DNA of 39,851 nt from Verrucomicrobiota bacterium (GCA_947464705.1 CANHYD010000001.1:1-39851); one strand, 5' to 3'. Numbered from the stretch's first letter, positions 31,616 to 39,851 are shown. The notes: generated by a model from the sequence alone, not told the origin. Numbers and translations: made by a program.

Positions 31616-32398
31616 GTGGACCAATTATGGACAGGTTGGTGGGTGCTGTGGAGAACGGGCGCCTGCTTGTCTGCATCCCCGATCACCTCGGGGCGTGGGA
31701 TTCCAACACGCGTCCGACTGATGGTCACGTTGGCCGTGGTGTGGGCCATGATTCCGGTGGCCCAGCGGCTGCCAGTCCCGTCGATGACCGGCGGATGGCT
31801 TGAGGTCTCACTACTGACAGCCCGGGAAACGCTCATCGGTTTGATCTTGGGATTCAGCTCCCGCTTTGCGGTGTTCTCTGCGCAGGCTGCAGGTCACTTG
31901 ATCTCCAATGAAATGGGCCTCCAAAGCGCCCAGATCTTCTCCCCAGGCTCCGGCGAGCCCTCCAGTGAACCCAGCGTCATGCTCGAATTCCTGGCCCAAT
32001 TGATCATGTTTGGAGGTGGTTTCTACGATCGATGGTTGCTGGCCTTTGCCGAGAGTTACCAGTTGTTGCCGATGGTCTCGACCGGATCGGCGGACGCCTC
32101 GGGACTGCTCAACTGGGTCGGAGGAATGACCGCGGCCACGCTGCTCCTCTCCATCAAGCTGGCGATGCCGGTGATTGCCGGTGGATTCCTTCTCAATGTC
32201 GCCCTGCTGCTTCTGGGGCGAGCTCTTCCCCAGCTGCCTGTTTTCCAAGACAGTTTTCTGTTCCGTGCGGTGATCGGGCTGTTCCTCTTCGGTGCCAGCC
32301 TCCATTTGGCGGCCCTGCACCTGAGCGCGCGCGCCCAACGATTGCCGGGAGACCTGCTCGATGCGGCCGGCTTGTTACGGATGATTCCGGGCAACTGA
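31616..32398 (+). CDS. fliR: Flagellar export gate protein FliR
   Basis: A 260-residue multi-helix membrane protein. It starts with GTG at 31616 because the nearby ATG at 31627 is out of frame. Characteristic parts are RTGACLSASPITSGRGIPTRVRL, LTARETLIGLILGFSSRFAVF and FSAQAAGHLISNEMGLQSAQ, matching FliR (R.gg.....P..g...vP...r......E...G...G). Five to six hydrophobic segments are visible. Length equals E. coli FliR (261). It is 8 bp after fliQ and 10 bp before flhB. Confidence 0.92.
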   Translation: MDQLWTGWWVLWRTGACLSASPITSGRGIPTRVRLMVTLAVVWAMIPVAQRLPVPSMTGGWLEVSLLTARETLIGLILGFSSRFAVFSAQAAGHLISNEMGLQSAQIFSPGSGEPSSEPSVMLEFLAQLIMFGGGFYDRWLLAFAESYQLLPMVSTGSADASGLLNWVGGMTAATLLLSIKLAMPVIAGGFLLNVALLLLGRALPQLPVFQDSFLFRAVIGLFLFGASLHLAALHLSARAQRLPGDLLDAAGLLRMIPGN

Positions 32399-32408
32399 GA
32401 GGCACGCC

Positions 32409-33500
32409 ATGTCTGACGATCCCGAGAGCAAAACAGAGCAGGCGACACCCAAGCGCCTTGAGGAATCCCTGTCCAAAGGCCAGTTCGCCCGAAGCGCCGA
32501 GGTTAACACGATTTTCAGCATTCTAACAACGCTCCTCATCCTGAAATGGATGGGCCCGGATCTTTGGAGCGAACTGTCCTTCCAGTTCCGCGGCCTCTTG
32601 GGAAATATCCGACCGGATCTTCCTTCGGCCGACTCGGTGGTGGCTGGAGCCTATGCCAGCGGACTGAGACTGGCTGGTTTCATCCTACCACCGCTCGGAA
32701 TGGCCATCGTGTCCGGCATCCTTGCGTCGGGGGTTCAGAGCCGATTCCACTTCACTCCGGGCGCCTTGAGCCTCAACTGGGGACGTTTGAATCCCCTCGA
32801 CGGACTTCAGCAGCTCTTCAAGCCCGGTATGCTGGTCCGGACAGGGGTGAAGATGCTCAATCTGGTGGTGATCCTCCTGGTCGCCTGGACTCTCGTGTGG
32901 GACCTGGTCAACCACCCGGTTTTCCTGACCGACGCCAGCCTCGAAGAACTCCTGCGCTTCATGGGCAATGCGGTGGAGAAGCTCCTTGGTCGGTTGCTCT
33001 TCGGATTGGCGCTCATCGTCGGGGCCGATTACGGCTATCAGCTCTGGAAGACCTCCAACGATCTCAAGATGTCGAAGCAGGAGGTCAAGGAGGAGTCGCG
33101 GGCCAGCGAGGGTGATCCAGAGTCTAAGGCCCGCATGAAGAAGGCGCAGCGGAAGATGCGCTCGAGTTGGCGCAAGACGGTTCCAACGGCGGATGTGGTG
33201 GTGACCAACCCCACCCATCTTTCGGTGGCTCTCAAGTTCGATTCCGCCGTGGACAAAGCACCCCGGGTTGTCGCCAAAGGTGAGGGCTTCAACGCCCTTC
33301 GGATCCGGGAGATCGCCCGGGAATTCCAAGTGCCGCTGGTGGAGAACAAGCCGGTTGCCCAGCTGTTGTTCAAGATCTGCGAAGAGGGCGACGCCATCGA
33401 CCCGAGGGTTTACCAGGCAGTCGCCGAGATCTTGGCCTTCGTCTACCGGACCAATCGTTACCGCTACTACCTCGGCAAGAACACACCACCGAATGGCTAA
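32409..33500 (+). CDS. flhB: Flagellar export switch protein FlhB
   Basis: A 363-residue export protein with four membrane helices and a self-cleaving cytoplasmic domain that switches specificity from hook to filament. GAGAGG six bases before the ATG gives a good ribosome site. The N-terminus SKTEQATPKRLEESLSKGQ is diagnostic (usually EKTEXPTPRRLEEARKKGQ). The autocleavage site NPTH lies at residues 267-270 within VVVTNPTHLSVAL. The C-terminal part (APRVVAKGEGFNALRIREIA, VPLVENKPVAQLLF) is intact. Its stop overlaps the flhA start by 8 bp. Confidence 0.95.
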   Translation: MSDDPESKTEQATPKRLEESLSKGQFARSAEVNTIFSILTTLLILKWMGPDLWSELSFQFRGLLGNIRPDLPSADSVVAGAYASGLRLAGFILPPLGMAIVSGILASGVQSRFHFTPGALSLNWGRLNPLDGLQQLFKPGMLVRTGVKMLNLVVILLVAWTLVWDLVNHPVFLTDASLEELLRFMGNAVEKLLGRLLFGLALIVGADYGYQLWKTSNDLKMSKQEVKEESRASEGDPESKARMKKAQRKMRSSWRKTVPTADVVVTNPTHLSVALKFDSAVDKAPRVVAKGEGFNALRIREIAREFQVPLVENKPVAQLLFKICEEGDAIDPRVYQAVAEILAFVYRTNRYRYYLGKNTPPNG

Positions 33501-35574
33501 TCCCCTCTCATCTCCGGGTCTGACGATGCGGATGCCAAAGTCCCAATTGGCGGTCGCGTTCTTCGTCCTAGGCTCGTTGCTGCTGCTGATCCAGCCAATC
33601 CCGTCGTTCCTACTCGACGTCTTCATCGTGGTGAGTCTCGGGAGCGCCGTCCTCACGCTGATGGTGGTGCTCTTCCTCCGCGATCCGGCGGAATTCTCGA
33701 CCTTCCCCACGCTCCTGCTCATCACCACCTTGTTTCGGTTGGGTCTGAACGTGGCTTCGACCCGGTTGATCCTGAGCACTGGGGAGGCGGGCCAGATCAT
33801 CTCCGCCTTCGGTGAACAAGTCGTCGGCGGCAACTACGTCATCGGCGTCATCATCTTCGCGCTGCTGACGGTCATCAATTTCGTGGTCATCACCAAGGGC
33901 GCAGGGCGCATTGCCGAGGTGGCAGCACGTTTCACGCTGGACGCAATGCCTGGCAAGCAGATGGCCATCGACCAGGAACTCAATTCCGGGGCCATTTCGG
34001 AGGTGGTGGCGCGGCAACGCCGTCTGATGCTGCAACGCGAAATCGATTTCTACGGAGCCATGGACGGTTCCTCAAAGTTCGTTCGCGGTGATGCCATCGC
34101 GGCCATCCTCATCGCGGTCATCAATATCGTCGGCGGGTTTCTCATCGGCGTCTTCCAGCGCAACGAGTCCGCCTTGGAGGTGTTGAGTCGGTACACCATC
34201 CTGTCCATCGGTGATGGTCTGGTTTCGCAAGTCCCCTCCTTGATCTTCTCGACCGCGGCGGCATTGCTGGTCACCCGAGCCGCTGCCCGGGATGACCTCG
34301 GAACGGCGCTGGGTCAACAGTTGGTGCTCCAACGCCGGCCCGTTCTACTCACCGCCATCGCGATGGGATTCGTGGCATTGATGCCCGGGTTTCCCACGAT
34401 TCTGCTGCTCTGTGCCTCAGGCCTCCTCTTTGCCTTGTGGCGGACGCTGCCCGAGCGACCGGCCGCCGTCGAGGGGGCAGAGTCCGGAGCCGGTGAAGCG
34501 GCCGCCAAAGACGCCCCCAAACCCGGTCACGAACCCATTCAGCAACTCCTCTCCGTGGATCCGCTGGAGGTTCAATTGGGATTTGGATTGGTGACTTTGG
34601 CCGATGTCAGCAAGGGCGGTGACCTGCTGGAACGAGTAACCGGGGTCCGAAAGAATTTCGCCCAAACCATGGGCTTCGTGGTCCCTTCGGTCCGCCTTTG
34701 GGACAACCTCCAGTTGGACTCGCAGGAGTACCAGATCCTGTTCCGCGGAAACATGGTGGGTCGAGGCACGTTGCGCCCGGGGCGATGGCTCGCGATGAAC
34801 ATCAGCCATAGCGACCAGGTCATTCCGGGTGAGGCCACCACCGAGCCGGTCTTCAACCTGCCGGCCGTCTGGATCGATGAACTCCACCGCAGCAGCGCGG
34901 AGTTGGCCGGATACACGGTGGTGGATTCCACATCAGTGCTGGTCACGCATTTCCAGGAATGCATCCGCCGCCATGCCCACCAATTGCTCAGCCGACAAGA
35001 TGTGGACGGTCTCCTCGATAATCTCAAGAAGACCCAAAGTGCTCTGGTCAACGAGCTGGTGCCGGCGCAACTGAATCTGGGCCAGATCCAGCGCATCCTC
35101 CAAAACCTCCTCATCGAGGGTATTTCAATCCGTAATTTGGTGAGCATCCTGGAGCGGGTGGCAGACAGCGCGGCGATCACCAAGAACATCGATGAATTGT
35201 CCGAACAGGCCCGGCGTTCCATCGGACCGGAGCTGGTCAAGGGCTACCTAGATGACCGGGGCAATCTTGCGGCCATCACGTTGGAGAGTTGGTTGGAAGA
35301 GGAGTTGGCCAAAGGACTCCATCCGGGAATGACCGAAAATACGTTGGCACTGACACCTATGTCAGCCCAGCACCTGAGTTTTCATATCGGTAAGGCGATC
35401 CAGCCGGCAGTGGCTGAGGGACGCATTCCGGTGTTGCTGTGTTCTGGAGTCATCCGCCTCGGACTCCGGAAGTTCTTCGGTCCCACCTATCCCGACCTGC
35501 GCTTTCTGGCCTACGAGGAATTGCCTCCACGACTCCGGGTCAACACCGAGTACTCGATCCCCAGTCTGCCTTGA
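33493..35574 (+). CDS. flhA: Flagellar export gate protein FlhA
   Basis: A 693-residue protein with about eight membrane helices and a cytoplasmic domain that docks chaperone-substrate complexes. ATG at 33493 overlaps the end of flhB. The FHIPEP signature region is RDPAEFSTFPTLLLITTLFR and LNVASTRLIL; ITKGAGRIAEVAARFTLDAM and PGKQMAIDQELNSG follow. The cytoplasmic domain contains VDPLEVQLGFGLV and LLIEGISIRNLVSILER. Length matches E. coli FlhA (692). The longer upstream frame from 33268 is inside flhB and rejected. Confidence 0.95.
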   Translation: MANPLSSPGLTMRMPKSQLAVAFFVLGSLLLLIQPIPSFLLDVFIVVSLGSAVLTLMVVLFLRDPAEFSTFPTLLLITTLFRLGLNVASTRLILSTGEAGQIISAFGEQVVGGNYVIGVIIFALLTVINFVVITKGAGRIAEVAARFTLDAMPGKQMAIDQELNSGAISEVVARQRRLMLQREIDFYGAMDGSSKFVRGDAIAAILIAVINIVGGFLIGVFQRNESALEVLSRYTILSIGDGLVSQVPSLIFSTAAALLVTRAAARDDLGTALGQQLVLQRRPVLLTAIAMGFVALMPGFPTILLLCASGLLFALWRTLPERPAAVEGAESGAGEAAAKDAPKPGHEPIQQLLSVDPLEVQLGFGLVTLADVSKGGDLLERVTGVRKNFAQTMGFVVPSVRLWDNLQLDSQEYQILFRGNMVGRGTLRPGRWLAMNISHSDQVIPGEATTEPVFNLPAVWIDELHRSSAELAGYTVVDSTSVLVTHFQECIRRHAHQLLSRQDVDGLLDNLKKTQSALVNELVPAQLNLGQIQRILQNLLIEGISIRNLVSILERVADSAAITKNIDELSEQARRSIGPELVKGYLDDRGNLAAITLESWLEEELAKGLHPGMTENTLALTPMSAQHLSFHIGKAIQPAVAEGRIPVLLCSGVIRLGLRKFFGPTYPDLRFLAYEELPPRLRVNTEYSIPSLP

Positions 35575-35583
35575 TGCATCAGC

Positions 35584-36591
35584 ATGAATCCCCAATTCTC
35601 TGATCGATCCACGATTCCCCAAACGGGCTTGATGCTCTTCAAAGGCCATACGGCTGAAGAAGCGTTGGCCAAGGTGCATCAGAGTCTCGGGTCTTCGGCC
35701 ATTGTGGTGCAACTCAAGCGTGTCCCATCCGCCGGCGTTGGTCGGATCTGGGGAGCTATGGAGATTGAAGCGTGGGCGCAAGCACCGGCACCGCCCGCAC
35801 CGCCCCCGCCCGCACCAGTCTCACCTGTTGCCAAGGTGCGCTCCGCTCCGAAAGAAGCCCGGACTATGGATCTGCTGAGGAGCCTGGGTCTCAATGAGGA
35901 ATCGGTCCGGCGAGTGCACCAGTCCATTCCTGTTTCGAGCGCGCCGTTGACGAACCAGGAAGCCTGTCTCCAGTTGGGAGCGGCCCTGCTCGCTGCGTGG
36001 GACAACGCCACTCGGCGGATTCCGAAGACACCCCGGCGGATAGCTCTGATCGGCGCAGCAGGATCTGGAAAAAGCGTCGCAACGGCCAAGTGGATCACCA
36101 TTGAGTCGCTCCGCCACCAGCAGGAATGCCGGATCTGGTGCCTCGATGGAATCGTCGCCAACTCGGCCGAGTTTTTATCTCAGCACGCCGAACTGTTGGG
36201 GATTCCCGTGGAGACTACCTGGAATCCCGGGTTGCCGCCGTGTGCCCGGGAGTTTCTCGACCTGCCGGGTTGGAACCCCTCCGATCCCGATGTCTCTGAT
36301 CGGATGGCCAATTTGCTCGACCGCTTTGAGCCCGACTGCCTGCTGCTGACCCTCAACGCCGCCTATGAGGCATCCATTCTCCAGAATCAGACGATGCAGT
36401 TCATGCCATTCCGGCCGCATGGGTTGCTCCTGACGCATTTGGACGAGTGTGAGTCACCAGCCAAAGTCTGGGACCTCGTCCTTGCGAGCGGGATAGCTGT
36501 CTTCGGGACGTCGAGCGGTCGCTTTATCCCAGGCGGCTTCGATCGCACGGGTGGGGAGACGTGGATGGAGCGCTTGTTCGAGCAGGTGTGA
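35584..36591 (+). CDS. flhF: Divergent FlhF-like SRP-type GTPase
   Basis: A 335-residue protein in the normal flhF position after flhA. The N-terminus (MLFKGHTAEEALAKVHQSLG, cf. rF.g....eAl..vr..lG) is FlhF-like, followed by an Ala/Pro-rich linker (residues 67-82), an N-domain-like helical part and the G domain. The P-loop is GAAGSGKS (157-164) and the end has IPGGFDRT. Other GTPase motifs are altered: the DTYR position reads CLDG (186-189), DTAGR is DLPGWN (226-231), and TKLDE is THLDE (284-288). It may bind nucleotide but hydrolyse poorly. FlhF sets flagellar location and number in polar flagellates. No flhG follows. Confidence 0.75.
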   Translation: MNPQFSDRSTIPQTGLMLFKGHTAEEALAKVHQSLGSSAIVVQLKRVPSAGVGRIWGAMEIEAWAQAPAPPAPPPPAPVSPVAKVRSAPKEARTMDLLRSLGLNEESVRRVHQSIPVSSAPLTNQEACLQLGAALLAAWDNATRRIPKTPRRIALIGAAGSGKSVATAKWITIESLRHQQECRIWCLDGIVANSAEFLSQHAELLGIPVETTWNPGLPPCAREFLDLPGWNPSDPDVSDRMANLLDRFEPDCLLLTLNAAYEASILQNQTMQFMPFRPHGLLLTHLDECESPAKVWDLVLASGIAVFGTSSGRFIPGGFDRTGGETWMERLFEQV

Positions 36592-36612
36592 ACGGAGGCG
36601 CTTCTGCCATCA

Positions 36613-36644
36613 GTGGGCCGGTCGCGCTCGGCCAAACAGCCCAC
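36613..36644. terminator. Hairpin between convergent flhF and HDOD genes
   Basis: GTGGGC (36613-36618) and GCCCAC (36639-36644) are perfect reverse complements, with an overlapping inner pairing GCCG/CGGC (about 36617-36632). It lies in the 55-bp gap between two convergent genes, just before the stop of the HDOD gene, so it may end transcription from both sides. A short CTTT follows on the plus strand, but no true T-run. Confidence 0.4.
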
Positions 36645-36646
36645 CT

Positions 36647-37936
36647 TTAGAAAAGCTTCGCGAGTTCAGCCGCCTTGCTGACGGATTCGTTGCAGACCTG
36701 ATCCAAGGCCTCTCGGGGGACCTGATACCGCTGGCTGACCTTGTTGGCGAAGATCTCGTTCCACTCCTCGCCGTGGGACGGATGGAGCGAACTCACATAG
36801 TGCGCCGGATCAGGACGAGTCGGGGCCGCGCTATCATTGTGGTCCTTGAGGCACAGCATCACATCCTCTGGCAATTCCCAGTTGAGTGCCACCAAGGCCC
36901 CGACCTCGGCATGGTCCCATCCGAGAGTCTCATGTTCCAGCGCGTGGAGATCCCGCTTCTCTTCGACGGCGGTCGAAAAGATCTTCATATAGTCGTCCTT
37001 CTTGCTGCTGACGATCAACGGCACGCTGAGATCCTGCAGGAACCCGGCGGTGAAGGAGAGGTTGGCTTTGGAGGGTTGGACAATGTCTGCCAGTTCCCGG
37101 GCCAGGACCGCGCGACGGGAGCTGGCCTTCCAGAAGTCACCCAGCGCGAACTTCGGATGGGTTTGGCTGGGCAATGCGGCCTTCGAACCGACGATCATCA
37201 CGATACGCTCGAGGTCGGCATTGCCCATGAGCATGATGGCGTGATCCAGGGACTGGACCTTACTTTTCGGCGAGTACGCGGTGGAGTTCACCGTGTTCAT
37301 GACCTTGCCGACCAACTGGGCATCGACCGACATGACCTCCATGATCTTTCCGGGAGTCGTGTCAGGATCCCGGAGCCGCCGCAGGGTTTCGAAAACGGCT
37401 TTCCGAAAACGCGGGACCTCGACATCCCCGAGGAGTTGGCGGATACGATCTTTGACGTCGTTCTGAGACCACCCCGCGTACGGATTGACGATCGCCGGTG
37501 CGTCTGGAACGACGATGCCAGACGGCGTGGTGGCCGATCCCGGCACCCCCACCATGGCTCCCCCCACCGCAGTGCCACGAATCAACCGGGGCCGAGGCCG
37601 CTCGATGACCTGGATGATCGGTCGGCGCGGAGCGATGATGGCTCCCTTGCCTCGGCGACCGCCCTTCCCGGCTGGTGACTTTGGCTTGGGTGTCGGCTTC
37701 GGCGGGGAGGGCGGAATGACCGGCTTGGTCCCTCCATGCCCATGGGTTGCCTTCCAAACCGACAAGGCTGGGTTGGCTTCGGCCTCGTGGCTTCCCAGTT
37801 TCAGGCCCTTCCCTAGCAAGGCACCTTGAACCAACGAGCCGAGCGAACGAGCCAATCGAGCGGCTCTTCCGGGTTTCGCGACCGGAGCAACCGAGGAAGG
37901 CGCTGGTTTTAGGGGAGATCCCTCGACTGGTTTCAT
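36647..37936 (-). CDS. HDOD-domain signalling protein
   Basis: A 429-residue protein. The ATG at 37936 is chosen because it sits 8 bp after the upstream stop; longer frames run into the channel gene. Residues 1-150 are basic and Pro-rich (PKPTPKPKSPAGKGGRRGKG) and probably unstructured. The HDOD domain covers about 172-370: VFETLRRLRDPDTTPGKIME, VDAQLVGKVMNTVNSTAYSP and VQSLDHAIMLMG are typical of this HD-related, non-catalytic domain; later His residues occur in LEHETLGWDHAEVGAL. HDOD proteins act in signalling and motility control in many bacteria. The location beside the flagellar cluster suggests a link, but none is proven. Confidence 0.85.
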   Translation of the reverse strand: MKPVEGSPLKPAPSSVAPVAKPGRAARLARSLGSLVQGALLGKGLKLGSHEAEANPALSVWKATHGHGGTKPVIPPSPPKPTPKPKSPAGKGGRRGKGAIIAPRRPIIQVIERPRPRLIRGTAVGGAMVGVPGSATTPSGIVVPDAPAIVNPYAGWSQNDVKDRIRQLLGDVEVPRFRKAVFETLRRLRDPDTTPGKIMEVMSVDAQLVGKVMNTVNSTAYSPKSKVQSLDHAIMLMGNADLERIVMIVGSKAALPSQTHPKFALGDFWKASSRRAVLARELADIVQPSKANLSFTAGFLQDLSVPLIVSSKKDDYMKIFSTAVEEKRDLHALEHETLGWDHAEVGALVALNWELPEDVMLCLKDHNDSAAPTRPDPAHYVSSLHPSHGEEWNEIFANKVSQRYQVPREALDQVCNESVSKAAELAKLF

Positions 37937-37944
37937 GAGGTTGG

Positions 37945-39417
37945 CTATTCGCCGCGACGCCCCAATTGGTTGCTGAAGATGGTCAGCAATCCGCCCAGCC
38001 CCACGTAACCTACCAGGGTCAGCAAATTCACGACGAATTGGGCAGGCACTGTCTTGGGGAGCACATCCCCGAAACCGAGGGTCAGTGCCACAACGAATGA
38101 AAAGTAAATGGTTTCGTACCAACTCCGTTGGAAATCCGTTGGAACAAACAGGGCCGGTGTCACCACTCCCAGGGGGGCAGAGCTCCGCCAGCTGGATCCC
38201 TGGCCTTGCAACTCAGCCAAACTCGAGGCCGCAAGAAGATTTCCTCCATCCTGGTCCTTCAGGTCCAGGGACGACCGCGTCGACCACAAGGCCAGAGCGT
38301 CCTCCTTGGGCAGGTAAGCAGCAGTGATCTCCTGATGGGTGGCGGCATGGATGCGTTCGCACAGCTGGTTGAGCGAATCCTTCTCTGGATCGTAGGGAAC
38401 CACAGTTCCATTGATCTTGAGAGCTCCTGTGGTGAGGGCGGTGGCGAAGCCGGCCGTTTTCATCGGAACGTCCGGATCGACCTTCGTGAGGCTGTCCGGC
38501 AAGAGGGCAAAGACGAGGGCAAATGCACCGATGAGTATGAAATTCAGCACCACCCATCGAAACAGGCTTCGCCCGCAATCGGAGGTCAGCCACCAAAGCC
38601 AATAAATCACCCGAGCCATTCGGCCTTGGTTGCGAAACTCCTCGAGATAGTTTTCATCCACGATGTGGCGGCGCACCAAATACGCGCCGGTAAAATCGAT
38701 GTCTCGAATGTCGGAACCGATCCAGTTCGCAGTCGTGTAGTTCTTCAGACCGCGCAATTGAATCGCATGCAAGTCGGCCTTGCCGAAATCCGCACGGGTG
38801 ACATCGCATTCGCGCAGGTCGCTTCCGGTGAGATTGGCCTGGTTGAACTCGGTCTCCTGCAATTTGCACTCCAAGAGTCGCGCATCCTGAATGGACGCCA
38901 GATGGACCCGAGCCTTCGCCCAGCTCGACTTGATCGCGCTGGCACCGTCGAAGTTGGCTCGTATCAAATTGGCACCGTCGAAGATCGCATCGCCAAAGCC
39001 GGCACCCTGCGCCGAGGCCTCACTCAAATTGGCTCCCCGAAAGGAGGACGCCATAAACTCACCACCATCCAGGCAAGCTTGGAACAGCGTTGCCTCATCG
39101 AACTTGGCATGAGTGGCGACCACCCCCTTAAAGTTGCAGCGACTGAGTTCACTGCCCGTGAAGTCACAACCGGAAAGGTCCAGTCCGCTGAAATCCCGAC
39201 CGAGAAAGTTCATGCCCGAGAGGCGCTGCAACTCGATGGGGAGCGCCTCTCCAGCCACCTGTGCTTGGCGGTAGCGGATGAGAATCTCATCTTCCCGACT
39301 CAGTGTCTCGGTGGTGACCGGGGCTGCCGTCTCCGATGAATCCGGCACACCCGGAACCTCTGTTTCAGAAGGCAACGGGTTCTCAATGGGATCGTTTTCG
39401 GTCAACTCGGTGGACAT
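37945..39417 (-). CDS. Pentapeptide-repeat protein fused to a two-helix K+-type channel
   Basis: A 490-residue protein. Residues about 60-250 are pentapeptide repeats, seen as A(D/N)LXX units such as FSGLDLSGCDFTGSELSRCNF, FRGANLSEA and FNQANLTGSDL. A membrane helix follows at about 288-306 (WVVLNFILIGAFALVFAL). A polar stretch of roughly 125 residues (307-431) separates it from the pore helix and filter TLGFGD (446-451), then a last helix (VVNLLTLVGYVGLGGLLTI). The filter is of the K+ channel type (TxGxGD). Such a long turret between helix and pore is unusual and may be an extracytoplasmic sensor. It appears to be in one operon with the HDOD gene. Confidence 0.85.
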   Translation of the reverse strand: MSTELTENDPIENPLPSETEVPGVPDSSETAAPVTTETLSREDEILIRYRQAQVAGEALPIELQRLSGMNFLGRDFSGLDLSGCDFTGSELSRCNFKGVVATHAKFDEATLFQACLDGGEFMASSFRGANLSEASAQGAGFGDAIFDGANLIRANFDGASAIKSSWAKARVHLASIQDARLLECKLQETEFNQANLTGSDLRECDVTRADFGKADLHAIQLRGLKNYTTANWIGSDIRDIDFTGAYLVRRHIVDENYLEEFRNQGRMARVIYWLWWLTSDCGRSLFRWVVLNFILIGAFALVFALLPDSLTKVDPDVPMKTAGFATALTTGALKINGTVVPYDPEKDSLNQLCERIHAATHQEITAAYLPKEDALALWSTRSSLDLKDQDGGNLLAASSLAELQGQGSSWRSSAPLGVVTPALFVPTDFQRSWYETIYFSFVVALTLGFGDVLPKTVPAQFVVNLLTLVGYVGLGGLLTIFSNQLGRRGE

Positions 39418-39504
39418 GGCAATGGTCTTGGAGACACAGGTCGGTACCGTTCCCCGGAGTAGGTATGCGTCAGGACTGCGGCCGCCTTAAGGACGTATTG
39501 CGGT

Positions 39505-39532
39505 TTGATTGGATTTCCGACGGCTGTATTCT
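39505..39532 (+). promoter_or_regulatory. Weak sigma-70-like promoter candidate in the 39418-39657 divergent gap
   Basis: TTGATT (39505-39510) and TATTCT (39527-39532) are separated by 16 bases; each matches 4 of 6 consensus bases. The 240-bp gap lies between the channel gene (minus) and the response regulator (plus) and should hold promoters for both. I see no other recognisable element in it, and no gene. Confidence 0.25.
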
Positions 39533-39657
39533 GGTAGGCGAGGGTGTTCGGAGGCGGCGCACCCGGACAGCGCGGGTTGGAACTAGGCTCGATGCGCCAG
39601 CTCGATACAGCCCATTGAGCGTCCGTCTTGCTGGTTGAATCACCGATTGAGAGTCCC

Positions 39658-39851
39658 ATGACCACTGTTCTCCTTGCTGACGACCATGCGATTGTGCGTC
39701 GGGGCTTCAGCATGATCCTCGCGGCTCAGTCGGACTTCCGTGTCATCGCCGAAGTGTCTAACGGTCGCGAGGCGGTCGAACAGGGAGAAAAGCTTCAGCC
39801 GGCACTGTGCGTGATGGACGTGAGCATGCCCGACCTCAATGGCATCGAGGC
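39658..39851 (+). CDS. NarL/FixJ-type response regulator, N-terminal part (runs off the window)
   Basis: The ATG at 39658 opens a frame that continues to the window end (64 complete codons). It encodes a receiver domain: TVLLADDHAIVRRGFSMIL has the acidic pair before His typical of NarL/FixJ regulators, and VMDVSMPDLNGIE carries the phosphorylatable Asp in MDVSMP. The output domain, expected to be a LuxR-type helix-turn-helix, is outside the window. The 5' gap is shared with the opposite-strand channel gene. The partner kinase is not visible. Confidence 0.88.
   Translation, partial: MTTVLLADDHAIVRRGFSMILAAQSDFRVIAEVSNGREAVEQGEKLQPALCVMDVSMPDLNGIE

Noticed and set aside
36551..37678. A 375-codon open frame on the plus strand
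   Set aside because: It begins inside flhF and runs antisense to the HDOD gene, which has recognised motifs.
38128..39339. A 403-codon open frame on the plus strand
   Set aside because: Antisense to the pentapeptide-channel gene. Its periodic look is only the mirror of the pentapeptide repeat.
1..39851. tRNA, rRNA or CRISPR arrays
   Set aside because: Reading the window, I saw no cloverleaf-like sequences, rRNA segments or spaced direct repeats. I could not run a dedicated search such as tRNAscan or a CRISPR finder, so a short ncRNA could be missed.

Overview
The window is GC-rich bacterial DNA and is dominated by a compact flagellar gene cluster. Genes at the left edge point to the Planctomycetes-Verrucomicrobia group, more likely a flagellated verrucomicrobium. 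They are a DUF1501 C-terminus with the usual GRDHHP motif and a secreted PQQ-type beta-propeller starting WPEFRGPRGDG. The assignment is an inference from gene content; no rRNA or other phylogenetic marker is present.

Layout. 1-3349 (+): DUF1501 protein (5' end outside the window), 2Fe-2S ferredoxin, TetA-like MFS exporter and secreted PQQ-repeat protein. 3517-7017 (+): a circularly permuted ATP-grasp protein and its usual partner, an alpha-E protein, then three small ORFs that look like a DsrE/DsrF/DsrH-type set. 7049-16811 (-): a twelve-gene flagellar operon. In transcription order it holds a Sel1-repeat/pseudo-trypsin protein, a protein descended from an IS256/Mutator transposase, a small membrane protein, fliA, motA, motB, a Cys-tailed unknown, fliD, a lipoprotein, an 89-residue unknown, fliS and a fliT-like gene. 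16887-36591 (+): a 22-gene flagellar operon, flgB-flgC-fliE-fliF-fliG-fliH-fliI-fliJ-motE-like-fliK-flgD-flgE-fliL-fliM-fliN-fliO-fliP-fliQ-fliR-flhB-flhA-flhF. 36647-39417 (-): an HDOD signalling protein and a pentapeptide-repeat K+-type channel. 39658-end (+): the start of a NarL/FixJ response regulator.

The two flagellar operons diverge from a 75-bp gap at 16812-16886. Together they encode the rod base (FlgB, FlgC, FliE), MS ring (FliF), switch (FliG, FliM, FliN), export gate (FliPQR, FlhA, FlhB), ATPase complex (FliH, FliI, FliJ), hook and hook-length functions (FlgD, FlgE, FliK), stator (MotA, MotB, FliL), filament cap and chaperones (FliD, FliS, FliT) and sigma-28 (FliA). Flagellin, FlgA/F/G/H/I/K/L, FlhG and Che proteins are not in the window. 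Many genes overlap by ATGA or GTGA, so translational coupling appears to be the main form of organisation.

The most unusual part is the overlapping module at 13658-16811. The protein at 13912-15039 aligns along its length with IS256/Mutator transposases, but both catalytic Asp positions and the CxxH His are lost. It is translationally coupled on both sides inside a flagellar operon, which suggests domestication. Its upstream partner is a Sel1-repeat protein fused to a trypsin-like domain lacking the catalytic Asp and Ser. Other departures are a FliM without an N-terminal CheY-binding motif, a FlhF with degenerate GTPase motifs, and a FliL with a His-rich linker.
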